This document shows, one piece after another, positions 18,888 through 29,206 of a DNA stretch of 64,000 bases (its first letter is position 1; every line of letters starts with the position of its first letter). This DNA comes from Nocardia amamiensis NBRC 102102 (GTDB lineage: Bacteria > Actinomycetota > Actinomycetes > Mycobacteriales > Mycobacteriaceae): contig NZ_BDBA01000016.1 in assembly GCF_001612745.1 (NCBI RefSeq), positions 1 to 64,000 on the forward strand. The letters are read 5' to 3'. The notes below the pieces were generated by a model that worked only from the letters and a program-made list of their open reading frames with translations, had not been told where the DNA came from and ran no database searches. Both the position numbers and the translations under genes were made by a program.

Positions 18888-19214
18888 TCAGCGGCGGAAA
18901 CCGTCGGCGTTGCGGCGGTCCTGACGCTCGAGGTAGTCGGCGGTGCGCGTCTGGTTGGTGGAGAAGTTGCCGAACGTGGAAGCCATGTTCGCCGAGTTCG
19001 TCGTCAGATTCTTGCGCGAGGCGGAATAGCCGTCGTTGCCGTTGGGCCCGTTGACGAACTGGTCGCCCATCTTGTCGTTGCCCCACGGCGCTCCGCGACC
19101 GGCCAGCGAGGTCTGCAAGGTGGACAGCACGGAGTTGATGCGGTCGCGAACGTGGCTGGTCTTCTGCGCCGCCTGCCGCAGCAGGTCGGGGTCGAGTTCG
19201 ATCCTCTCCGCCAT
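18888..19214 (-). CDS. WXG100-like small helical secretion substrate
   Basis: A 108-residue helical-hairpin protein beginning MAERIELDPDLL. An AGGAGG site seven bases upstream fixes the ATG at 19214 rather than any earlier codon. The turn carries PWGNDKMGDQF, a WG turn typical of ESX partner proteins, and is followed by a second helix. It is the first gene of the operon that ends in the giant effector, so it probably dimerises with, or escorts, the effector N-terminus to a type VII secretion system. No ESX machinery gene is in the window. Confidence 0.8.
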   Translation of the reverse strand: MAERIELDPDLLRQAAQKTSHVRDRINSVLSTLQTSLAGRGAPWGNDKMGDQFVNGPNGNDGYSASRKNLTTNSANMASTFGNFSTNQTRTADYLERQDRRNADGFRR

Positions 19215-19448
19215 TGCGTCGTCCTCCTGCGCTCGCGCGGGGCGGACCCGCCCGCTCATTCGGTTGGTGTGTTCGACGATGACAGTCGAGGGCAACTCAC
19301 CCGTAGCCCGGACGTGAACGGAAAGTGCCCGCGCAGTTACATGCGACTTCGACGTACACCTATCGATGGGCACGTCGAATTGCGGTATGTCCGTGTGGGT
19401 TTGGCGAGGCGGGCCACCTGGGCCGATTCGCAAGCCCCGATCAGCAGT

Positions 19449-19892
19449 TCACATCTCCACCAGCAGAGTGACCGGGCCATCGTTCACCAGATCGATGTGC
19501 ATATGCGCACCGAACCGCCCGGTGGCCACAGTGGCGCCCAGCTCACGCAGCGCCCGCGCGAAAGCTTCGACGAGCGGTTCGGCGACGGCGCCGGGCGCGG
19601 CCGCCGACCAGGACGGGCGCCTGCCCTTGGTGGTGTCGGCGTACAGCGTGAACTGACTGACCACCAGAATCGGGGCCAGCAGATCCGCGGCCGATCGCTC
19701 CCCGTCGAGGATGCGCAACCGCCATACCTTGTCGGCCAACGCCTTCGCGGTGGCTTCGGTGTCGGAATGCGTCACGCCGACCAGGGCGACCAAGCCGTGC
19801 GGAACACCGCAGGCCACCGGATCGATGCGACCGACGACCTGGTCGTCGACGGTCACCCGCGCCGAACTCACACGCTGCAGAAGGGCTCGCAC
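19449..19892 (-). CDS. dtd: D-aminoacyl-tRNA deacylase
   Basis: A 147-residue cytoplasmic enzyme that hydrolyses D-amino acids (and glycine) mischarged on tRNA. The start [13 protein letters not shown], the central [17 protein letters not shown] and the C-terminal NDGPVT motif are all present, and full length matches the family. The gene stands alone, 234 nt upstream of the WXG100-like gene on the same strand and divergent from the TPR-like gene. Confidence 0.95.
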   Translation of the reverse strand: MRALLQRVSSARVTVDDQVVGRIDPVACGVPHGLVALVGVTHSDTEATAKALADKVWRLRILDGERSAADLLAPILVVSQFTLYADTTKGRRPSWSAAAPGAVAEPLVEAFARALRELGATVATGRFGAHMHIDLVNDGPVTLLVEM

Positions 19893-20078
19893 AAGGCTCG
19901 ATCATGCCGCCACGCCCAGCCGGGACGAGCATCTGGGTGGCGACCCGCCGTCCTGCCTGATCGGCCTGGCCGGATACAGGTGCGCGCGGGCGGCAACCAT
20001 GACAAACTCGGTGCCCAGAAGGATGCGTGCGCGGGTGCCGCGCGGTGGCGGAGGATCATGCTGGAAACGAGGAGCGCG

Positions 20079-21581
20079 ATGGATCTGGACGCGTTGGAGC
20101 GCCAGATCGCGGCGGATCGGTATGCGGCACTCGACCGTTCGGTCGATTCCGAGCTGCGTCTGGCGACTTCTCTCGGCGAACTCGCCAAGGGTCTGATCGC
20201 CACGAAGACCAACGGGTCGGTGCGCGACCGGACCAGGGAGGCGCTGGCGCCCGCCGAAGAAGCGGTGGCGATCCGCCTGCGCCTGCTGTCCCGGGGCCAG
20301 GTGCTGACCGCGCGCTTGGCCGGGGAGCTGAACGATGCGCTGCGCTCCTTCGAGCAGGCGGCGCGGCACAGTGGCCGCCGGGAACTCGCGACCACGACGA
20401 TCCGCCGCGCCTGCGATGTCTATCGTCAAGTGGCGCAAGCACATCCAGAAGTCGCGGGTCCATGTGCGGACGGATTGTCCAAGTGCGGCGTATGGCTGGG
20501 CCGGCTGGACCAGGACGCCGCGGTGGCGGCCACCGAGGAGGCGGCCCGCATTCGCGCCGGCCTGGCCGCGGCGAACCCCGAACTGTCCGGCAAGTACCTG
20601 GCCAGCCTGAGCACGCTGCTGCGGACGCTCATGATCGGTCGTTCGCGCAAGCAGGCCATCGCCATGTATCGCGAACGGTACGCCGCGCTCACCTCGACCA
20701 GCATGTCGATCCGATTGCGCGCGTGCGGCATCCAGGACCTCGATCTCACCCCCAAGTCGCACCGGGCGCTGGTCGAACTGAACTGCCGCACCCTGGAGCA
20801 GGCCGGGAGGCTGACCCAGCAGCAGATCATGTTCAAGTCCTCCGGCGATCTGTCCACCGTCGAGGAGATCAACTGGAAGCTGGCCCTGGTCGGCCTGCGA
20901 CCGCTCGCACCCGGTGCGGAGCCGGATCAGCCGGCGATGCCGGTGCAGATCGGCGCGACCTTCGGCGCGCTGAGTGTCTACTGCCCGGAGCGGGATGCCA
21001 TCTCCCAGGTGCGCGCGGCGATCATCGCGGCATATGCCATCGATGACGCTTACCCCCTCGACCGCGAGAGTTACCTCGGCACGCACGAGTCGAAGTGGAA
21101 GATCCGCGAACCCGAGCTGAACACCTCGGCCACCCTCGGCGACGACATCGTGCTGATCGATCAGCCCTACGGCGGCTGGGTGACGGTAATGAGCCTGAAC
21201 TGGGAGCTCACACCGGTTGCGAAACACCCACTGGCCCTGCGCCTCTCGCAGGACTGGCCGGTGGCGGCGATCACGGTCACCGAGAACGTGGCCTACGAGC
21301 TGTGCTGGTACGAGCACGGCGCGGCCACCCAGTACGCCGCGCTCGGCCGGCCGGCCGGCCAGGCTCCTCTCGACAAGCCGCTCGCGCCCCTGGACTTCGA
21401 GACGCTGGCCCTCTACAACCCCGACCGGGCGACCGAGAGCAAACTGCGCGCGGCCTTCGGCAATACGAAGGTGTTCGCCAACCTCACTTATCTGCCCGAC
21501 AGCGGCCTGCGCCAAATCAGTGTGGACACCCCGCTGTCCGAGCACGGTGACCGCGTGCTGTTCTTCCGCACAACACCCTGA
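20079..21581 (+). CDS. hypothetical protein with TPR-like helical N-terminus
   Basis: About 500 residues. Residues 1-220 form Ala/Leu/Arg-rich helical repeats that look like tetratricopeptide repeats (blocks around LAxxLxxLAxxL and EEAxxIRxGLA). The C-terminal 250 residues are mixed alpha/beta with no recognised family. The ATG at 20079 follows AGGAG by four bases. An in-frame ATG at 20058 (after GGAGG, three bases) would add seven residues. There are no signal peptide or membrane helices. The gene is single and ends at a hairpin terminator. Function unknown. Confidence 0.75.
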   Translation: MDLDALERQIAADRYAALDRSVDSELRLATSLGELAKGLIATKTNGSVRDRTREALAPAEEAVAIRLRLLSRGQVLTARLAGELNDALRSFEQAARHSGRRELATTTIRRACDVYRQVAQAHPEVAGPCADGLSKCGVWLGRLDQDAAVAATEEAARIRAGLAAANPELSGKYLASLSTLLRTLMIGRSRKQAIAMYRERYAALTSTSMSIRLRACGIQDLDLTPKSHRALVELNCRTLEQAGRLTQQQIMFKSSGDLSTVEEINWKLALVGLRPLAPGAEPDQPAMPVQIGATFGALSVYCPERDAISQVRAAIIAAYAIDDAYPLDRESYLGTHESKWKIREPELNTSATLGDDIVLIDQPYGGWVTVMSLNWELTPVAKHPLALRLSQDWPVAAITVTENVAYELCWYEHGAATQYAALGRPAGQAPLDKPLAPLDFETLALYNPDRATESKLRAAFGNTKVFANLTYLPDSGLRQISVDTPLSEHGDRVLFFRTTP

Positions 21582-21612
21582 GCGCCCCGCCAGCAAGACT
21601 CCGGTCCGGCTG

Positions 21613-21636
21613 ACCGGCGCGAAACAGCGCGCCGGT
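21613..21636 (+). terminator. hairpin terminator after TPR-like gene
   Basis: Perfect 9-bp inverted repeat (ACCGGCGCG / CGCGCCGGT) with a six-base loop, 31 nt after the stop. No U tract, as usual in this group. Confidence 0.6.
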
Positions 21637-21750
21637 TGGATCGGCGGTGAACAAAATGCCGGAGGTCTGGACTCCAGTTCTGCGCAGGTCATTTGACCAG
21701 GTATTACGTACGCCGACGTGAATACGGTTCTCGGCGCAGCAGGATACCAA

Positions 21751-21825
21751 TTACCGAAACTAACGGTAACCCCTAAGCACGTAAAATTCTCGCGAACTAA
21801 TTGAACGGAACGTTTATCCCGTTCC
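21751..21825 (+). promoter_or_regulatory. two palindromes upstream of the paired genes
   Basis: Two perfect inverted repeats, each with six-base arms and a seven-base spacer: TTACCG/CGGTAA at 21751-21769 and GGAACG/CGTTCC at 21807-21825. They lie 110-190 bp before the gene at 21939 in a locally AT-rich stretch, so they are candidate operators. The regulator is unknown. The rest of 21637-21938 shows no gene. Confidence 0.4.
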
Positions 21826-21938
21826 ATGGAGTGCTCTACTGAGACAGCCCCCAATGGTGAGACGGATCACAGCACTGATGTCCCATCACCAGCCGGGCAC
21901 CTGGAGAAAAAGTCAGACGAAGTTACCCGAGGCCCCCC

Positions 21939-22397
21939 ATGGACCAAATGGCGTTGGCGGATACCCCGACCGCCCGATGCGCCTACTATCGACACACTTG
22001 CGACCTGCCCGCCGGAGTCCATCCGGAGATCGGCCGAATCACCGTCCGCGCCGGACTTGTCGGCGCGATCACGATGCCCGCCGCGCTGGGGCAAAAGGTC
22101 CGCGATGATCTCACCCACCGCCGAATCGGCCTGGGTCCGATCATCTGTCACGAACGATCCGAACGATGGACCTTCCTGACCCGCCCAGACCTATCCTACG
22201 ACGTTCGGCTGTTCGCCGAGCTGTTCCGCCTCAACGTCTCGATCGTGCCGTGCGGCGGCGAGATCGCACTGCCATCCCCCGATGACGCCAGCGTGCGGTA
22301 TCGGCACTGGATCGTGGCCCCGCGCAGCGATTTCCGCCCCTCCGGCTCGTCCGTCGTCGATGCCGTCCGGTCCTGCGTGAGAGCGGGGAAGCGATGA
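21939..22397 (+). CDS. hypothetical protein of conserved Nocardia-type pair
   Basis: A 152-residue protein. It resembles small Nocardia proteins often labelled DNA-directed RNA polymerase subunit beta, but nothing in it shows polymerase function. Features are an N-terminal segment with two Cys, the block GRITVRAGLVGAITMPAALG, the block RWTFLTRPD, and LFAELFRLNVSIVPCGGEIALPSP. An in-frame ATG at 21948 is an alternative start. Its stop overlaps the next ATG in ATGA, so it is translationally coupled to the DUF4254 gene. Paired occurrence of the two families is known; the function is not. Confidence 0.7.
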   Translation: MDQMALADTPTARCAYYRHTCDLPAGVHPEIGRITVRAGLVGAITMPAALGQKVRDDLTHRRIGLGPIICHERSERWTFLTRPDLSYDVRLFAELFRLNVSIVPCGGEIALPSPDDASVRYRHWIVAPRSDFRPSGSSVVDAVRSCVRAGKR

Positions 22398-22822
22398 CGA
22401 CCGGCGCCCTGCCCGCGAAGCATCAGGTGCTGCAAGCATGCCGAGGTGAGCTCCAGGAAGGCAATCAGCTGCTGCGCTGTGCACACCAGCTCACCACGTT
22501 GCACGAGCGCAGGCTCAGCGCGGAATGCGACTCGTTGGACGAGATCGATGCGTTGCGCGCGAGCCTGGTTCGCGATATCGACCGCTGGATCACCGTGCAG
22601 TTGCCGCCCGCGCACGGCGCTGCGCATGTGCACACCGAGACCATGGGCTCCGTGATCGACCGCATGGCCCAGTTCACCGCGCACGCCTATGCTGCGCTGG
22701 CCAGCGCCTCGGAATGGGATCTCTGGGATGCCTGGCAGCGCTTGGCCGAACTGGCCGTCGGCTACGACGACCTGGCCGCCGAGGTCTGCGCGGGCGTCCG
22801 CCGACTACCGGGCGCCTCCTAG
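22394..22822 (+). CDS. DUF4254 domain protein
   Basis: A 142-residue helical protein of the DUF4254 type. The block LTTLHERRL, the block EIDALRASLVRDIDRWI and the conserved HTETMGSVIDRMA segment are characteristic. It overlaps the preceding gene by four bases (ATGA) and is followed ten bases later by a hairpin terminator. Function uncharacterised. Confidence 0.8.
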   Translation: MTTGALPAKHQVLQACRGELQEGNQLLRCAHQLTTLHERRLSAECDSLDEIDALRASLVRDIDRWITVQLPPAHGAAHVHTETMGSVIDRMAQFTAHAYAALASASEWDLWDAWQRLAELAVGYDDLAAEVCAGVRRLPGAS

Positions 22823-22831
22823 GGTCCGCAG

Positions 22832-22858
22832 CGGTGTCCCATCAATAGGGTGGGACAC
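22832..22858 (+). terminator. hairpin terminator after DUF4254 gene
   Basis: Perfect inverted repeat GGTGTCCCA / TGGGACACC with a nine-base loop, beginning 10 bases after the stop codon. Confidence 0.65.
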
Positions 22859-23396
22859 CGAGGCCGACCACAGTCACATCGCCGGCAGCCTACGTCGGTC
22901 GGCTGCCGCATCAATCCGAGCGATCTCGGCGCTCGGCTCACCCCGGTGCACCATCGGCCGAGTCGCTACCTACGCATACGAAATACGCACCCCACAGCGG
23001 TTCCCGACGCTGCGGGCGGACCCACACGCAGCGTGTATCGAATCGAACTGGGTGGTCCCCCAACCGAATTCGAGTAGCGATCTACTCACGTGCCCCGTAC
23101 CCGGCCGGCCATACGCTGACGGCATCGTTCAGGACAGTTCGGCACGAAGGAGGGACACATCCCGCACCGGCACCGCCGCGGGCATATCGCTTCGGCCAGA
23201 CGCACAGGACGCGGGTGCAAGGAACGACGTCACCGATCCAGCGCGAGCTGGGTATCGCCTGGTGATCCGCGGTCGGCGCATGGTGCCGATACCGCGCACC
23301 CGGCGAGATCGACCAGGATGCCTGGCGTCGGTGCGGCTCGGATCCTCGCCGCGCAGCGTCACCGAATCGGGACATCCGACCGGCGACCGCCAGGTG
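22859..23396. other. intergenic, no gene seen
   Basis: About 540 bases between two convergent genes. Short open frames exist on both strands but none has a ribosome site, family-like sequence or consistent codon usage. Confidence 0.5.
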
Positions 23397-24194
23397 CTAC
23401 TCGGGACGCAGGGTCAGGATCCGCGGCCCGTCCTCGGTGACGGCGACGGTGTGCTCCCAATGTGCAGCACGACTGCCGTCGACGGTGACCACGGTCCAGT
23501 CGTCGTCCAGCACCTTGGTCTGAGTGGTGCCGAGCGTCAGCATCGGCTCGATCGCGAGAACCGACCCCACCACCAGCTTCGGGCCCTTGCCCGGTTCGCC
23601 TTCGTTGGCGAGGAAGGGATCGAGGTGCATTTCCCGGCCGATGGCGTGCCCACCGTAACCGTCGACGATGCCGTAGGCGCGCCCGTGTTCCTTCTCGGCT
23701 GCCCGGGTGCCCAGTTCGATGGCATGCGAGACGTCGGTGAGCCGGTAACCGGGCAGCATCGCCGCGATACCGGCCTCCATCGACAGCTTGGTCGCCTCGC
23801 TGAGCAACCGGTCGGCCTCGATGATCGTGCCGACGCCGAAGGTCCAGGCCGAATCACCGTGCCAGCCGTCGAGAATCGCCCCGCAGTCGATGGACACCAG
23901 GTCGCCCTCGGCGAGAATCTCCTCGCCGGTCGGAATCCCGTGCACCACACGGTCGTTCACCGACGCGCAGATGGACGCGGGAAACCCGTGGTAGCCCTTG
24001 AACGACGGTACCGCGCCCGCGTCCCGGATCACCTGCTCGGCGACCTCGTCCAGTTCCAGGGTGGACACCCCGGGCTTGGCGGCCGCGCGCACGGCGACCA
24101 AGGCCTGACCGACGATCGCGCCAGCGGCCGCCATGGCATCCAGTTCACCAGCCGTCCGGAATGGCACGACCTTCTTCTTGCGGTGGAAGACCAT
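23397..24194 (-). CDS. map: methionine aminopeptidase type I
   Basis: A 265-residue enzyme that removes the initiator methionine from nascent proteins. The five metal ligands can be placed: Asp in SIDCG, Asp in HGDSA, His in GGHAIG, Glu in LAIEPM and Glu in HWEHT. The substrate His in HGFPASIC is present. It follows adk by six bases, in the classic secY-adk-map order. Confidence 0.95.
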   Translation of the reverse strand: MVFHRKKKVVPFRTAGELDAMAAAGAIVGQALVAVRAAAKPGVSTLELDEVAEQVIRDAGAVPSFKGYHGFPASICASVNDRVVHGIPTGEEILAEGDLVSIDCGAILDGWHGDSAWTFGVGTIIEADRLLSEATKLSMEAGIAAMLPGYRLTDVSHAIELGTRAAEKEHGRAYGIVDGYGGHAIGREMHLDPFLANEGEPGKGPKLVVGSVLAIEPMLTLGTTQTKVLDDDWTVVTVDGSRAAHWEHTVAVTEDGPRILTLRPE

Positions 24195-24200
24195 GCGGCC

Positions 24201-24746
24201 TCAGTGGCCGAGCGCGCGCAGTGCGCGCGTGTTGACGTCGTCGACCTCGCCGACGCCGTCCACCGAGACGACCAGGCCGTCGTAGTGCTGCAACAGCGGC
24301 TCGGTCTCCTCGCGGTACACCCGCAGCCGGTTGCGGATCACGTCTTCGTTGTCGTCGGCACGGCCGCGGGCCAGCATCCGCTCGACCACCGTGTCCTCCG
24401 CAACGACGAAGCACAGCACCGCGTCGAGCTTGGTGTCCATGTCCTTGAGGATCTTCTCCAGCGCGTCGGCCTGGTCCACCGTGCGCGGGTAGCCGTCGAG
24501 CACGAAACCGTTCGCGGCATCGGGCTCGTTGACCCGGGCTTCGACCATTCGGTTGGTCACGTCGCTGGGCACCAGGTCGCCCGCGTCCATGTACTTCTGT
24601 GCTTCGCGACCCAGCGGCGTCTGCTGGCTGATATTCGCGCGGAACAGGTCCCCGGTGGAGATGTGCGGAACGCCCAGCTTCTCCGACAGCAGGACAGCCT
24701 GGGTGCCTTTACCGGCGCCCGGCGGACCGAGCAGTACAACTCTCAC
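24201..24746 (-). CDS. adk: adenylate kinase
   Basis: A 181-residue kinase (ATP + AMP to 2 ADP). It has the P-loop [10 protein letters not shown], the AMP-binding STGDLFR and the lid-side [10 protein letters not shown]. It is the short, zinc-free-lid form usual in actinobacteria. The start is a GTG at 24746 overlapping the secY stop in GTGA. Upstream in-frame sequence is out-of-frame secY and should not be included. Confidence 0.95.
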   Translation of the reverse strand: MRVVLLGPPGAGKGTQAVLLSEKLGVPHISTGDLFRANISQQTPLGREAQKYMDAGDLVPSDVTNRMVEARVNEPDAANGFVLDGYPRTVDQADALEKILKDMDTKLDAVLCFVVAEDTVVERMLARGRADDNEDVIRNRLRVYREETEPLLQHYDGLVVSVDGVGEVDDVNTRALRALGH

Positions 24747-26065
24747 TTGAGGAACCCTTCGTAATTTCGATTCATCAGCTGGCTCTCGATCTGCTTCACG
24801 GTGTCCAGACCGACGCTCACCATGATCAGCACCGCGGTACCGCCGAACGGGAGGTTCTGGACGCCACCGGAAGCACCGATATCGAGGAACACGTTCGGCA
24901 GCACAGCCACCAGACCGAGATAGATCGAGCCGGGGAGCGTGATACGGCTCAGAACGAAGTTGAGATAGTCGGCCGTCGGCTTGCCGGGGCGATAGCCCGG
25001 AATGAAGCCGCCGAACTTCTTCATCTCGTCGGCGCGCTCCTCCGGATTGAAGGTGATCGCGACGTAGAAGTAGGTGAAGAACACGATCAGACCGAAGTAG
25101 ATCGCGATGTAGATCGGGTTGCTCGGATTCACCAGGTATTTCTGGATGATGTCCTGCCACCAGCTCGGATCCGGATTGTTCTGCGACGAGGTCAGCTGCG
25201 CCACCAAGTTGGGCAGATACAGCAGCGACGAGGCGAAGATGACCGGGATGACGCCCGCCTGGTTCACCTTCAACGGCAGGTAGGTCGAGGAGCCGCCGTA
25301 CATCTTCCGGCCGACCACGCGCTTGGCGTACTGGACCGGAATCCTGCGCTGACCCTGCTCGACGAAGATCACGGCGGTGACGATCGCCAGCGCGGCGACA
25401 CACACCAGGGCGAATACCAGGCCGCCTCGGCTGTCCAGGATGGCCTTGCCCTCGGTCGGGATGCGGGCGGCGATACCGGCGAAGATCAGCAGCGACATGC
25501 CGTTGCCGATACCGCGCTCGGTGATCTGCTCGCCGAACCACATCACCAGCGCCGCGCCCGCGGTCATCACGAGCACGATGATGATCATGCCGAAGATGCT
25601 GGTGTCGGCGAGGATGTCTTCTTGGCAGCCCTGCAACAGCTGGCCGCGGGCCGCCAGCGCGACCAGACCCGTGGCCTGCAGGATCGCCAGCGCGATCGAC
25701 AGGTACCGGGTGTACTGCGTCATCTTGGTCTGGCCTGCTTGGCCTTCCTTGCGCAGTTCCTCGAACCGCGGGATGACGACGGTGAGCAGCTGGATGATGA
25801 TGCTCGCGGTGATGTAGGGCATGATGCCGATCGCGAAGACCGACAGCTGCAGCAGCGCACCACCGGAGAACAGGTTGATCAGCTGGTAGATGCCTGCGTT
25901 CTCACCACCGGAGACCAGGTCGACACATTTCTGGACCGCCTGATAGTCGACGCCGGGGGAGGGCAGCGCGGCACCTACGCGGTACAACGCGACCAACCCC
26001 AGCGTGAAGAGAATCTTCCGCCGTAAGTCCGGAGTCCGGAAGGCCGATACGAAGGCGGAAAGCAC
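24743..26065 (-). CDS. secY: SecY preprotein translocase channel subunit
   Basis: A 440-residue inner-membrane protein with ten predicted helices that forms the Sec channel with SecE/G. It begins (GTG) [22 protein letters not shown]. Conserved loops [11 protein letters not shown] and [12 protein letters not shown] are present. An AGGAGG sits five bases before the GTG at 26065, inside the longer in-frame ATG version (26095), so the GTG is preferred. It is separated from rplO by a terminator and about 180 bases, hence has its own promoter, and is coupled to adk by a four-base overlap. Confidence 0.95.
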   Translation of the reverse strand: MLSAFVSAFRTPDLRRKILFTLGLVALYRVGAALPSPGVDYQAVQKCVDLVSGGENAGIYQLINLFSGGALLQLSVFAIGIMPYITASIIIQLLTVVIPRFEELRKEGQAGQTKMTQYTRYLSIALAILQATGLVALAARGQLLQGCQEDILADTSIFGMIIIVLVMTAGAALVMWFGEQITERGIGNGMSLLIFAGIAARIPTEGKAILDSRGGLVFALVCVAALAIVTAVIFVEQGQRRIPVQYAKRVVGRKMYGGSSTYLPLKVNQAGVIPVIFASSLLYLPNLVAQLTSSQNNPDPSWWQDIIQKYLVNPSNPIYIAIYFGLIVFFTYFYVAITFNPEERADEMKKFGGFIPGYRPGKPTADYLNFVLSRITLPGSIYLGLVAVLPNVFLDIGASGGVQNLPFGGTAVLIMVSVGLDTVKQIESQLMNRNYEGFLK

Positions 26066-26190
26066 TGATCCTCCTGGCGCGAACGACATGGTCATGACAT
26101 GGGTTGTTCAGCGATTTGTGTCCCTGCTAAGCACAGAAGGGACGCCGAAACCCATGACGAGGCTTGGCAGACAACAATTGAACTCTAACA

Positions 26191-26228
26191 GTGGCACCGG
26201 ACGAGCCTTCACTCGTCCGGTGCCACTA
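26191..26228 (-). terminator. terminator between rplO and secY
   Basis: Perfect 16-bp inverted repeat (AGTGGCACCGGACGAG and complement) with a six-base loop, starting 15 bases after the rplO stop. It closes the ribosomal part of the operon. The secY promoter should lie in 26066-26190. Confidence 0.85.
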
Positions 26229-26242
26229 CTTGCAGAGTACCG

Positions 26243-26686
26243 TCAGCCCAGCTCGGTGACGGTGCCACCGGCGGCGGTGATCTTCTCCTTCGCCGCGCCG
26301 GTGACCTTGTCGACGGTGACCTGGACCGCGACGCCGATCTCGCCGTCGCCGAGGACCTTGACCAGCCGGTTCTTGCGAACCGCGCCGGCGGCCACGAGCT
26401 CGGCCTTGCCGACCTCGCCACCCTCGGGGAACAGCTTGGCGATGGCGCCGACGTTCACGACCTGGTATTCCGTGCGGAACGGGTTCGTGAAGCCCTTGAG
26501 CTTGGGCAGCCGCATGTGAATCGGCATCTGCCCACCCTCGAAGGCGGCGGGCACGTTCTTGCGCGCCTTGGTGCCCTTGGTACCGCGGCCCGCGGTCTTG
26601 CCCTTGGAGGCCTCACCGCGACCCACGCGGATCTTCTCGGTCTTGGCGCCGGGAGCAGGACGCAGGTGATGCAACTTGATGGTCAT
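26243..26686 (-). CDS. rplO: 50S ribosomal protein uL15
   Basis: A 147-residue large-subunit protein. The N-terminus [16 protein letters not shown], the Gly-rich [10 protein letters not shown] block and the GFTNPFR segment are diagnostic. The start at 26686 is fixed by GAGGAGG that overlaps the end of rpmD, one base upstream. An earlier in-frame codon would lie inside rpmD. Confidence 0.97.
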   Translation of the reverse strand: MTIKLHHLRPAPGAKTEKIRVGRGEASKGKTAGRGTKGTKARKNVPAAFEGGQMPIHMRLPKLKGFTNPFRTEYQVVNVGAIAKLFPEGGEVGKAELVAAGAVRKNRLVKVLGDGEIGVAVQVTVDKVTGAAKEKITAAGGTVTELG

Positions 26687-26687
26687 G

Positions 26688-26867
26688 TCAGACCTCCTCA
26701 ACGGTCACGAGGTGGCGCACGACGTTGATCAGCCCGCGGTTCTGGGCGTTGTCCTCGCGGACCACGGTCTTGCGAATGCCGCGCAGACCGAGCGTCCGCA
26801 GACTCTCCCGCTGATTCTTCTTGGCGCCGATCGAACTCTTGATCTGGGTCACCTTGAGATCTGCCAT
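26688..26867 (-). CDS. rpmD: 50S ribosomal protein uL30
   Basis: A 59-residue protein starting [18 protein letters not shown] with the typical [17 protein letters not shown] core. Its ATG overlaps the rpsE stop by one base (TAATG), and its stop is one base from the rplO start. Confidence 0.95.
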   Translation of the reverse strand: MADLKVTQIKSSIGAKKNQRESLRTLGLRGIRKTVVREDNAQNRGLINVVRHLVTVEEV

Positions 26868-27526
26868 TACTTGACACCTCCGGCAGCCTGAGCGCGCGCA
26901 CGCAGCATGCCCGCCGGAGCGACGTCCTCGAGCGGCAGGCCACGACGGGCCGCGACCTCTTCCGGACGCTGCAGCAGCTTGAGGGCCGTAACCGTCGCGT
27001 GCACGACGTTGATGGCGTTGTCGCTACCGAGCGACTTCGCCAGAATGTCATGGATACCGGCGCATTCCAGCACGGCACGAGCCGCGCCACCGGCGATCAC
27101 ACCGGTACCAGGCGAGGCCGGACGCAGCATGACCACACCGGCCGCCGCCTCACCCTGAACCGGGTGGGTGATGGTGGAGCCGATCATCGGGACGCGGAAG
27201 AAGTTCTTGCGAGCCTCCTCGACACCCTTCTGGATGGCCGCGGGAACTTCCTTGGCCTTGCCGTAGCCGACGCCGACCAGACCGTTGCCGTCACCGACGA
27301 TCACCAGGGCGGTGAAGCTGAAGCGCCGACCACCCTTCACGACCTTGGAGACGCGGTTGATCGCGACGACCCGCTCGAGCTGGTTCTTCTCGGCGGCACT
27401 CTCGCGACGGTCGCCGCCACCACGACGGTCGCCGCCACCGCGACGATCGCCGCGGCCGCCCTCGGGGGCGCTGCCATTCTGTCCGGCGGGTCCGCTTCCG
27501 CCGTCACGCCTCTGACGTCCCGGCAT
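26867..27526 (-). CDS. rpsE: 30S ribosomal protein uS5
   Basis: A 219-residue small-subunit protein. The N-terminal 45 residues are an Arg/Gly-rich extension containing three RRGGGD-type repeats. The conserved body begins [22 protein letters not shown] and carries [14 protein letters not shown] and [13 protein letters not shown]. The extension is longer than in E. coli but common in high-GC actinobacteria. Confidence 0.97.
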   Translation of the reverse strand: MPGRQRRDGGSGPAGQNGSAPEGGRGDRRGGGDRRGGGDRRESAAEKNQLERVVAINRVSKVVKGGRRFSFTALVIVGDGNGLVGVGYGKAKEVPAAIQKGVEEARKNFFRVPMIGSTITHPVQGEAAAGVVMLRPASPGTGVIAGGAARAVLECAGIHDILAKSLGSDNAINVVHATVTALKLLQRPEEVAARRGLPLEDVAPAGMLRARAQAAGGVK

Positions 27527-27560
27527 CAGACGTTCCTTCCGTTCTTGTTGGTCACGATCA

Positions 27561-27968
27561 TCAGAATTTCAACCCACCTTCGCGAGCGGCGTCGGCCAGT
27601 GCGGCGATCCGGCCGTGGTAGTCGTGGCCACCACGGTCGAACACGACGGCCTCGACACCGGCGGCCTTGGCACGGGCGGCGAGCAGCTCGCCGACCTTCT
27701 TGCTCTTGGCCGACTTGTCGCCGTCCACCGCGCGCACATCGGCCTCGATGGTCGAGGCGGCGGCGACGGTCTTGCCGACCGAGTCGTCGACCAGCTGGGC
27801 GTGCAGGTGCCGCGAGGAGCGGTTGACCACCAGGCGCGGACGCTCGGTGGTTCCGGCGACCTTCTTGCGCAGGCGGAAGTGACGGCGCGTCTTGGACAGA
27901 CGGCGCTGAGTCGACACGTCCTTGCCCACGGGGATGCGCTTGGCCTTCTGGTTTTCGGTTTGCGCCAT
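27561..27968 (-). CDS. rplR: 50S ribosomal protein uL18
   Basis: A 135-residue 5S-rRNA-binding protein with [18 protein letters not shown] and [23 protein letters not shown]. The ATG at 27968 (MAQTEN) agrees with relatives. A GTG two codons upstream overlaps the rplF stop (GTGA) and is a possible coupled alternative. Confidence 0.96.
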   Translation of the reverse strand: MAQTENQKAKRIPVGKDVSTQRRLSKTRRHFRLRKKVAGTTERPRLVVNRSSRHLHAQLVDDSVGKTVAAASTIEADVRAVDGDKSAKSKKVGELLAARAKAAGVEAVVFDRGGHDYHGRIAALADAAREGGLKF

Positions 27969-27970
27969 GA

Positions 27971-28507
27971 TCACTTACCCGTCTTTCCGACCTTGCGGCG
28001 AACGACCTCGCCGGCGTAGCGGATGCCCTTGCCCTTGTACGGGTCGGGCTTGCGCAGGCCGTGGATGACCGCCGAAATCTGGCCGACCTTCTGCTTGTCG
28101 ATTCCGGACACGGAGAACTTGGTGGGCGATTCCACCGCGAAGGTGATGCCCTCGGGCGCCTCGATCGGCACCGGGTGGCTGTAGCCAAGGGCGAACTCGA
28201 GGTTCTGGCCCTTCAGCGCGACGCGGTAACCGACGCCGAAGATTTCCATCTTCTTCTCGTAGCCCTGGGTCACACCGACGATCATGTTCGACACGAGGGT
28301 GCGGGTCAGGCCGTGCAGCGCGCGGCTGCGGCGCTCGTCGTCGGGACGGCCGACCTGGAGCTGGCCGTCTTCCTTGGCGACCGTGATCGGCTCGGCGACG
28401 GTCAGCGACAGGGTGCCCTTGGGCCCCTTCACCGACACGTCCTGGCCGTCGATGGCGACATCGACGCCGGCCGGGATGGCGATGGGCTTCTTACCAATAC
28501 GCGACAT
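27971..28507 (-). CDS. rplF: 50S ribosomal protein uL6
   Basis: A 178-residue large-subunit protein starting [17 protein letters not shown]. It has the duplicated fold and the C-terminal [15 protein letters not shown] motif. It sits 15 bases after rpsH and just before rplR. Confidence 0.97.
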   Translation of the reverse strand: MSRIGKKPIAIPAGVDVAIDGQDVSVKGPKGTLSLTVAEPITVAKEDGQLQVGRPDDERRSRALHGLTRTLVSNMIVGVTQGYEKKMEIFGVGYRVALKGQNLEFALGYSHPVPIEAPEGITFAVESPTKFSVSGIDKQKVGQISAVIHGLRKPDPYKGKGIRYAGEVVRRKVGKTGK

Positions 28508-28522
28508 TAGTCCTGACCTCCC

Positions 28523-28921
28523 TTACCAGACGTAAGCGAGGACTTCGCCGCCCACGCCCTGCTTGGCCGCCTGCTTGTCGGTCAGCAGGCCGGAGGACGT
28601 GGAGATGATCGCCACGCCGAGGCCGCCGAGCACCTTGGGCAGGTTGGTGGATTTCGCGTACACGCGCAGACCGGGCTTGGAGACACGGCGCACACCGGCG
28701 AGGCTGCGCTCCCGGCTCGGGCCGTACTTGAGGTCGACGATGAGCGTCTTGCCCACGGCCGCGTCCTCGGTCCGGTAGTCGGCGATGTAGCCCTCGCGCT
28801 TGAGGATCTCGGCGATGTTCGCCTTGAGCTTCGAGTGCGGAGCCTTCACCTGATCGTGGTACGCCGAGTTGGCGTTGCGCAGACGTGTCAGAAAGTCTGC
28901 GATCGGATCAGTCATGGTCAT
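28523..28921 (-). CDS. rpsH: 30S ribosomal protein uS8
   Basis: A 132-residue protein starting [18 protein letters not shown], exactly family length from the ATG at 28921. The STSSGLLTD motif is present. This is the first gene of the detached downstream half of the spc operon: where rpsN should precede it, there is instead a promoter and 21 kb of unrelated DNA. Confidence 0.97.
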   Translation of the reverse strand: MTMTDPIADFLTRLRNANSAYHDQVKAPHSKLKANIAEILKREGYIADYRTEDAAVGKTLIVDLKYGPSRERSLAGVRRVSKPGLRVYAKSTNLPKVLGGLGVAIISTSSGLLTDKQAAKQGVGGEVLAYVW

Positions 28922-29098
28922 GGTTCGACCTAGACACCTTTCTCGCCGCGGTTCCCATACAGCGCTCACATGCGTATCCGCAGGTCAGCGGTGGGCCTAC
29001 GACAATTCGGATGGTCCGGCCTGCACTTGCCGACCGGATAAGGTATGTATCGCCCGAGCGCACGCATGCGGACATGGAGGTGCCCAGGCAACCGCTCT

Positions 29099-29126
29099 AG
29101 TGTAGGCAAGGGCGTCACCAGGACAA
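29099..29126 (-). promoter_or_regulatory. sigma-70-type promoter of the rpsH half-operon
   Basis: Reading the minus strand: -35 TTGTCC (29126-29121), 16-base spacer, -10 TACACT (29104-29099). The following sequence TAGAGCGGTTGCCTG is nearly identical to that after the -10 of the rplN promoter. It predicts a leader of about 170 nt before rpsH. The leader 28922-29090 contains no gene. Confidence 0.65.
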
Positions 29127-29206
29127 AATCGGGGTCCGTCGGCGGCCGCCTTCTTGTGCATCAGGTGACCAGCAGAAACAGCCTGTGATCGGCATAACAT
29201 GTCACC

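Noticed and set aside
18681..20078. A 966-residue plus-strand protein ending at 21581
   Set aside because: The first 466 codons run antisense through the YbaB, WXG100 and dtd genes. Only the part from 20079 looks coding.
22859..23396. Possible small genes on either strand
   Set aside because: Short Arg-rich frames with no supporting signals.
24747..25541. Adenylate kinase as the C-terminus of a 446-residue fusion
   Set aside because: The upstream part is out-of-frame secY. The GTG at 24746 and GTGA overlap explain the real start.
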